64,000 nt of DNA from Sphingomonas sp. CBMAI 2297. GTDB taxonomy: Bacteria > Pseudomonadota > Alphaproteobacteria > Sphingomonadales > Sphingomonadaceae. The notes under the pieces are model-generated. The model did no database searches. It had not been told where the DNA came from and saw only the letters and a program-made list of their open reading frames with translations. Location of the stretch: NCBI RefSeq assembly GCF_029870595.1, contig NZ_JAPDIR010000010.1, forward strand, positions 62,001-126,000, written 5' to 3'. A program made the position numbers and the translations under genes. Positions 62,992 to 64,000 of the stretch are shown piece after piece (the first letter of the stretch is position 1; the number at the start of each line of letters is the position of its first letter).

Positions 62992-64000
62992 CTATGGGGT
63001 GTCAGCCTCGGGCGCAAGCGCTACCAGCTTGCCGGGATTCAGGATTCCGCGGGGATCCAGTGCCGATTTGATCGCTTTCAGTACCGCGATACGCGATGGC
63101 GGGCTCAAACGCTCCAGTTCGGCGCGCTTCATCTGTCCGATACCATGTTCGGCGGAGATCGATCCGCCCTCGGCCACCACCATGTCGTAGACGAGGCGGC
63201 TCACCGCCGGCCCATCGCCGGCGTACCAGGCGTCGCGATCGGCGCCCTGCGGCGCGCGGACGTGGAAATGGACATTGCCGTCGCCCAGATGCCCGAAGGC
63301 GGTGGCGCGGGTGCCGGGGAAGCGCCGCTCGGCCTCGGCCGCGGCCGCCAGCATGAAGCGCGGCATCTTGTCGACCGGCACGGAGATGTCGTGCTGCATC
63401 GCCGGGCCCAGCGCGCGCTCCGCCTCCGAGATCGAATCGCGGATGTGCCAGAAGGCCTCGACCTGGGCCTCGCTGGTCGAGATCACCGCGTCCTCGGCCA
63501 GGCCCGCCTCGAACACGGGCACCAGCAGCCGCTCGAGCAGGGCGGCAGGCGGCTCGGCGCCCGGCTCGGTCGCCACCGATTCGATCAGCACGTGCCAGGC
63601 ATGCTCGCCGGCCAGCGGCGAGCGGGTGCCGGGAATATGGCTGAGGACATGACCCAGTATCTCGCCCGGGATGATCTCGAAGCTCTCGATCGTGCCGGTG
63701 CGCGCCTCCATCAGGCGCAGGATGCGGAGCGCGTCCTCGGGATCGGCGACGCCCACCCAGGCGGCGGCACGCTCGACGATGGCGGGATAGAGGCGCAGCG
63801 TCGCGGCGGTGACGATGCCGATCGTGCCTTCCGCGCCGATCAGCAGCTGGGTGAGGTCATAGCCGCGATTGTCCTTCTTGAGCGGCACGAGCCCTTCATG
63901 GATCGAGCCGTCGGGCAGCACCGCCTCCACCCCCGCCACGAGGTGGCGCATGTTGCCGAAGCGCAGCACCTGGGTGCCGCCGGCATTGGTGGAGACCAGC
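62992..64000 (-). CDS. FAD-linked oxidase (GlcD/D-lactate dehydrogenase type), 5' part beyond window
   Basis: The last 335 or so residues of a VAO-family flavoenzyme are present; the N-terminal FAD domain begins outside the window. It shows NAGGTQVLRFGNMRHLVAGVEAVLPDG, GAEGTIGIVTAATLRLYP and the late GDGNVHFHVRAP and SAEHGIGQMKR motifs typical of glycolate, D-lactate or D-2-hydroxyglutarate dehydrogenases. The exact substrate is not determinable. It is followed 54 nt later by sapC. Confidence 0.9.
   Translation of the reverse strand, partial: LVSTNAGGTQVLRFGNMRHLVAGVEAVLPDGSIHEGLVPLKKDNRGYDLTQLLIGAEGTIGIVTAATLRLYPAIVERAAAWVGVADPEDALRILRLMEARTGTIESFEIIPGEILGHVLSHIPGTRSPLAGEHAWHVLIESVATEPGAEPPAALLERLLVPVFEAGLAEDAVISTSEAQVEAFWHIRDSISEAERALGPAMQHDISVPVDKMPRFMLAAAAEAERRFPGTRATAFGHLGDGNVHFHVRAPQGADRDAWYAGDGPAVSRLVYDMVVAEGGSISAEHGIGQMKRAELERLSPPSRIAVLKAIKSALDPRGILNPGKLVALAPEADTP

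Overview
The window is a high-GC chromosomal segment of an alphaproteobacterium, almost certainly a sphingomonad (Sphingomonas or close kin). Supporting this are: a ctrA and a cpdR cell-cycle regulator, GANTC (CcrM-type) site clusters, a PhoK-like alkaline phosphatase, a SapC protein, a bactofilin, the fusA-tuf-rpsJ-rplC order, and strong G/C bias at third codon positions. There is no prophage, insertion sequence, CRISPR array or plasmid backbone. One lower-GC orphan gene beside a tRNA is the only stretch that looks acquired.

Layout. 1-10.2 kb (minus strand): the S10 operon (rplC-rplD-rplW-rplB-rpsS-rplV-rpsC-rplP), a separate rpsJ unit, an intruding lipoprotein gene, then the str operon (rpsL-rpsG-fusA-tuf) with its own promoter and a leader hairpin. 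10.2-16.2 kb: a membrane protein plus bactofilin, a DUF4142 lipoprotein, a GFA-type protein, a secreted alpha/beta hydrolase, a DUF3140 protein and a polytopic membrane protein. 16.3-19.8 kb: lpd, a hotdog thioesterase, a small membrane protein and the E2 subunit of pyruvate dehydrogenase. 19.8-31.1 kb: mixed stress, envelope and redox genes (USP, M28 peptidase, RcnB-like, fRMsr, RluA-ArfB, MVL-type lectin, VanY-like peptidase, WrbA, pirin) and three regulators. 31.3-37.2 kb: ctrA, an HPP protein, an amidohydrolase, threonine dehydratase and the leucyltransferase bpt. 37.2-40.5 kb: the transglutaminase / alpha-E / circularly permuted ATP-grasp triad. 40.6-45.0 kb: redoxin, DsbD-type reductase and the PhoK-like phosphatase. 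46.2-55.7 kb: valine degradation genes (isobutyryl-CoA dehydrogenase, enoyl-CoA hydratase, HIB-CoA hydrolase, mmsB, mmsA) interspersed with a cold-shock-like protein, a polysaccharide deacetylase, a membrane AraC regulator and a sterol-desaturase-like hydroxylase. 55.9-64 kb: a degenerate ABC ATPase, a soluble chemoreceptor, a methyltransferase, tRNA-Val, cpdR, an N-formylglutamate amidohydrolase, a candidate small RNA, cytochrome b561, sapC and a truncated FAD-linked oxidase.

Points worth attention: a natural Arg at the streptomycin-determining residue 88 of S12; isolation of rpsJ between terminators with a 388-nt structured leader before rplC; unusually dense GANTC clusters upstream of ctrA and bpt; a transglutaminase without its catalytic Cys; an ABC ATPase lacking its key motifs; a well-formed candidate sRNA with an anti-Shine-Dalgarno stretch; and two families of dispersed palindromic repeats, one copy of which supplies the C-terminus of an AraC regulator. 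All functional statements are by recognition of motifs and context; no database search was possible.
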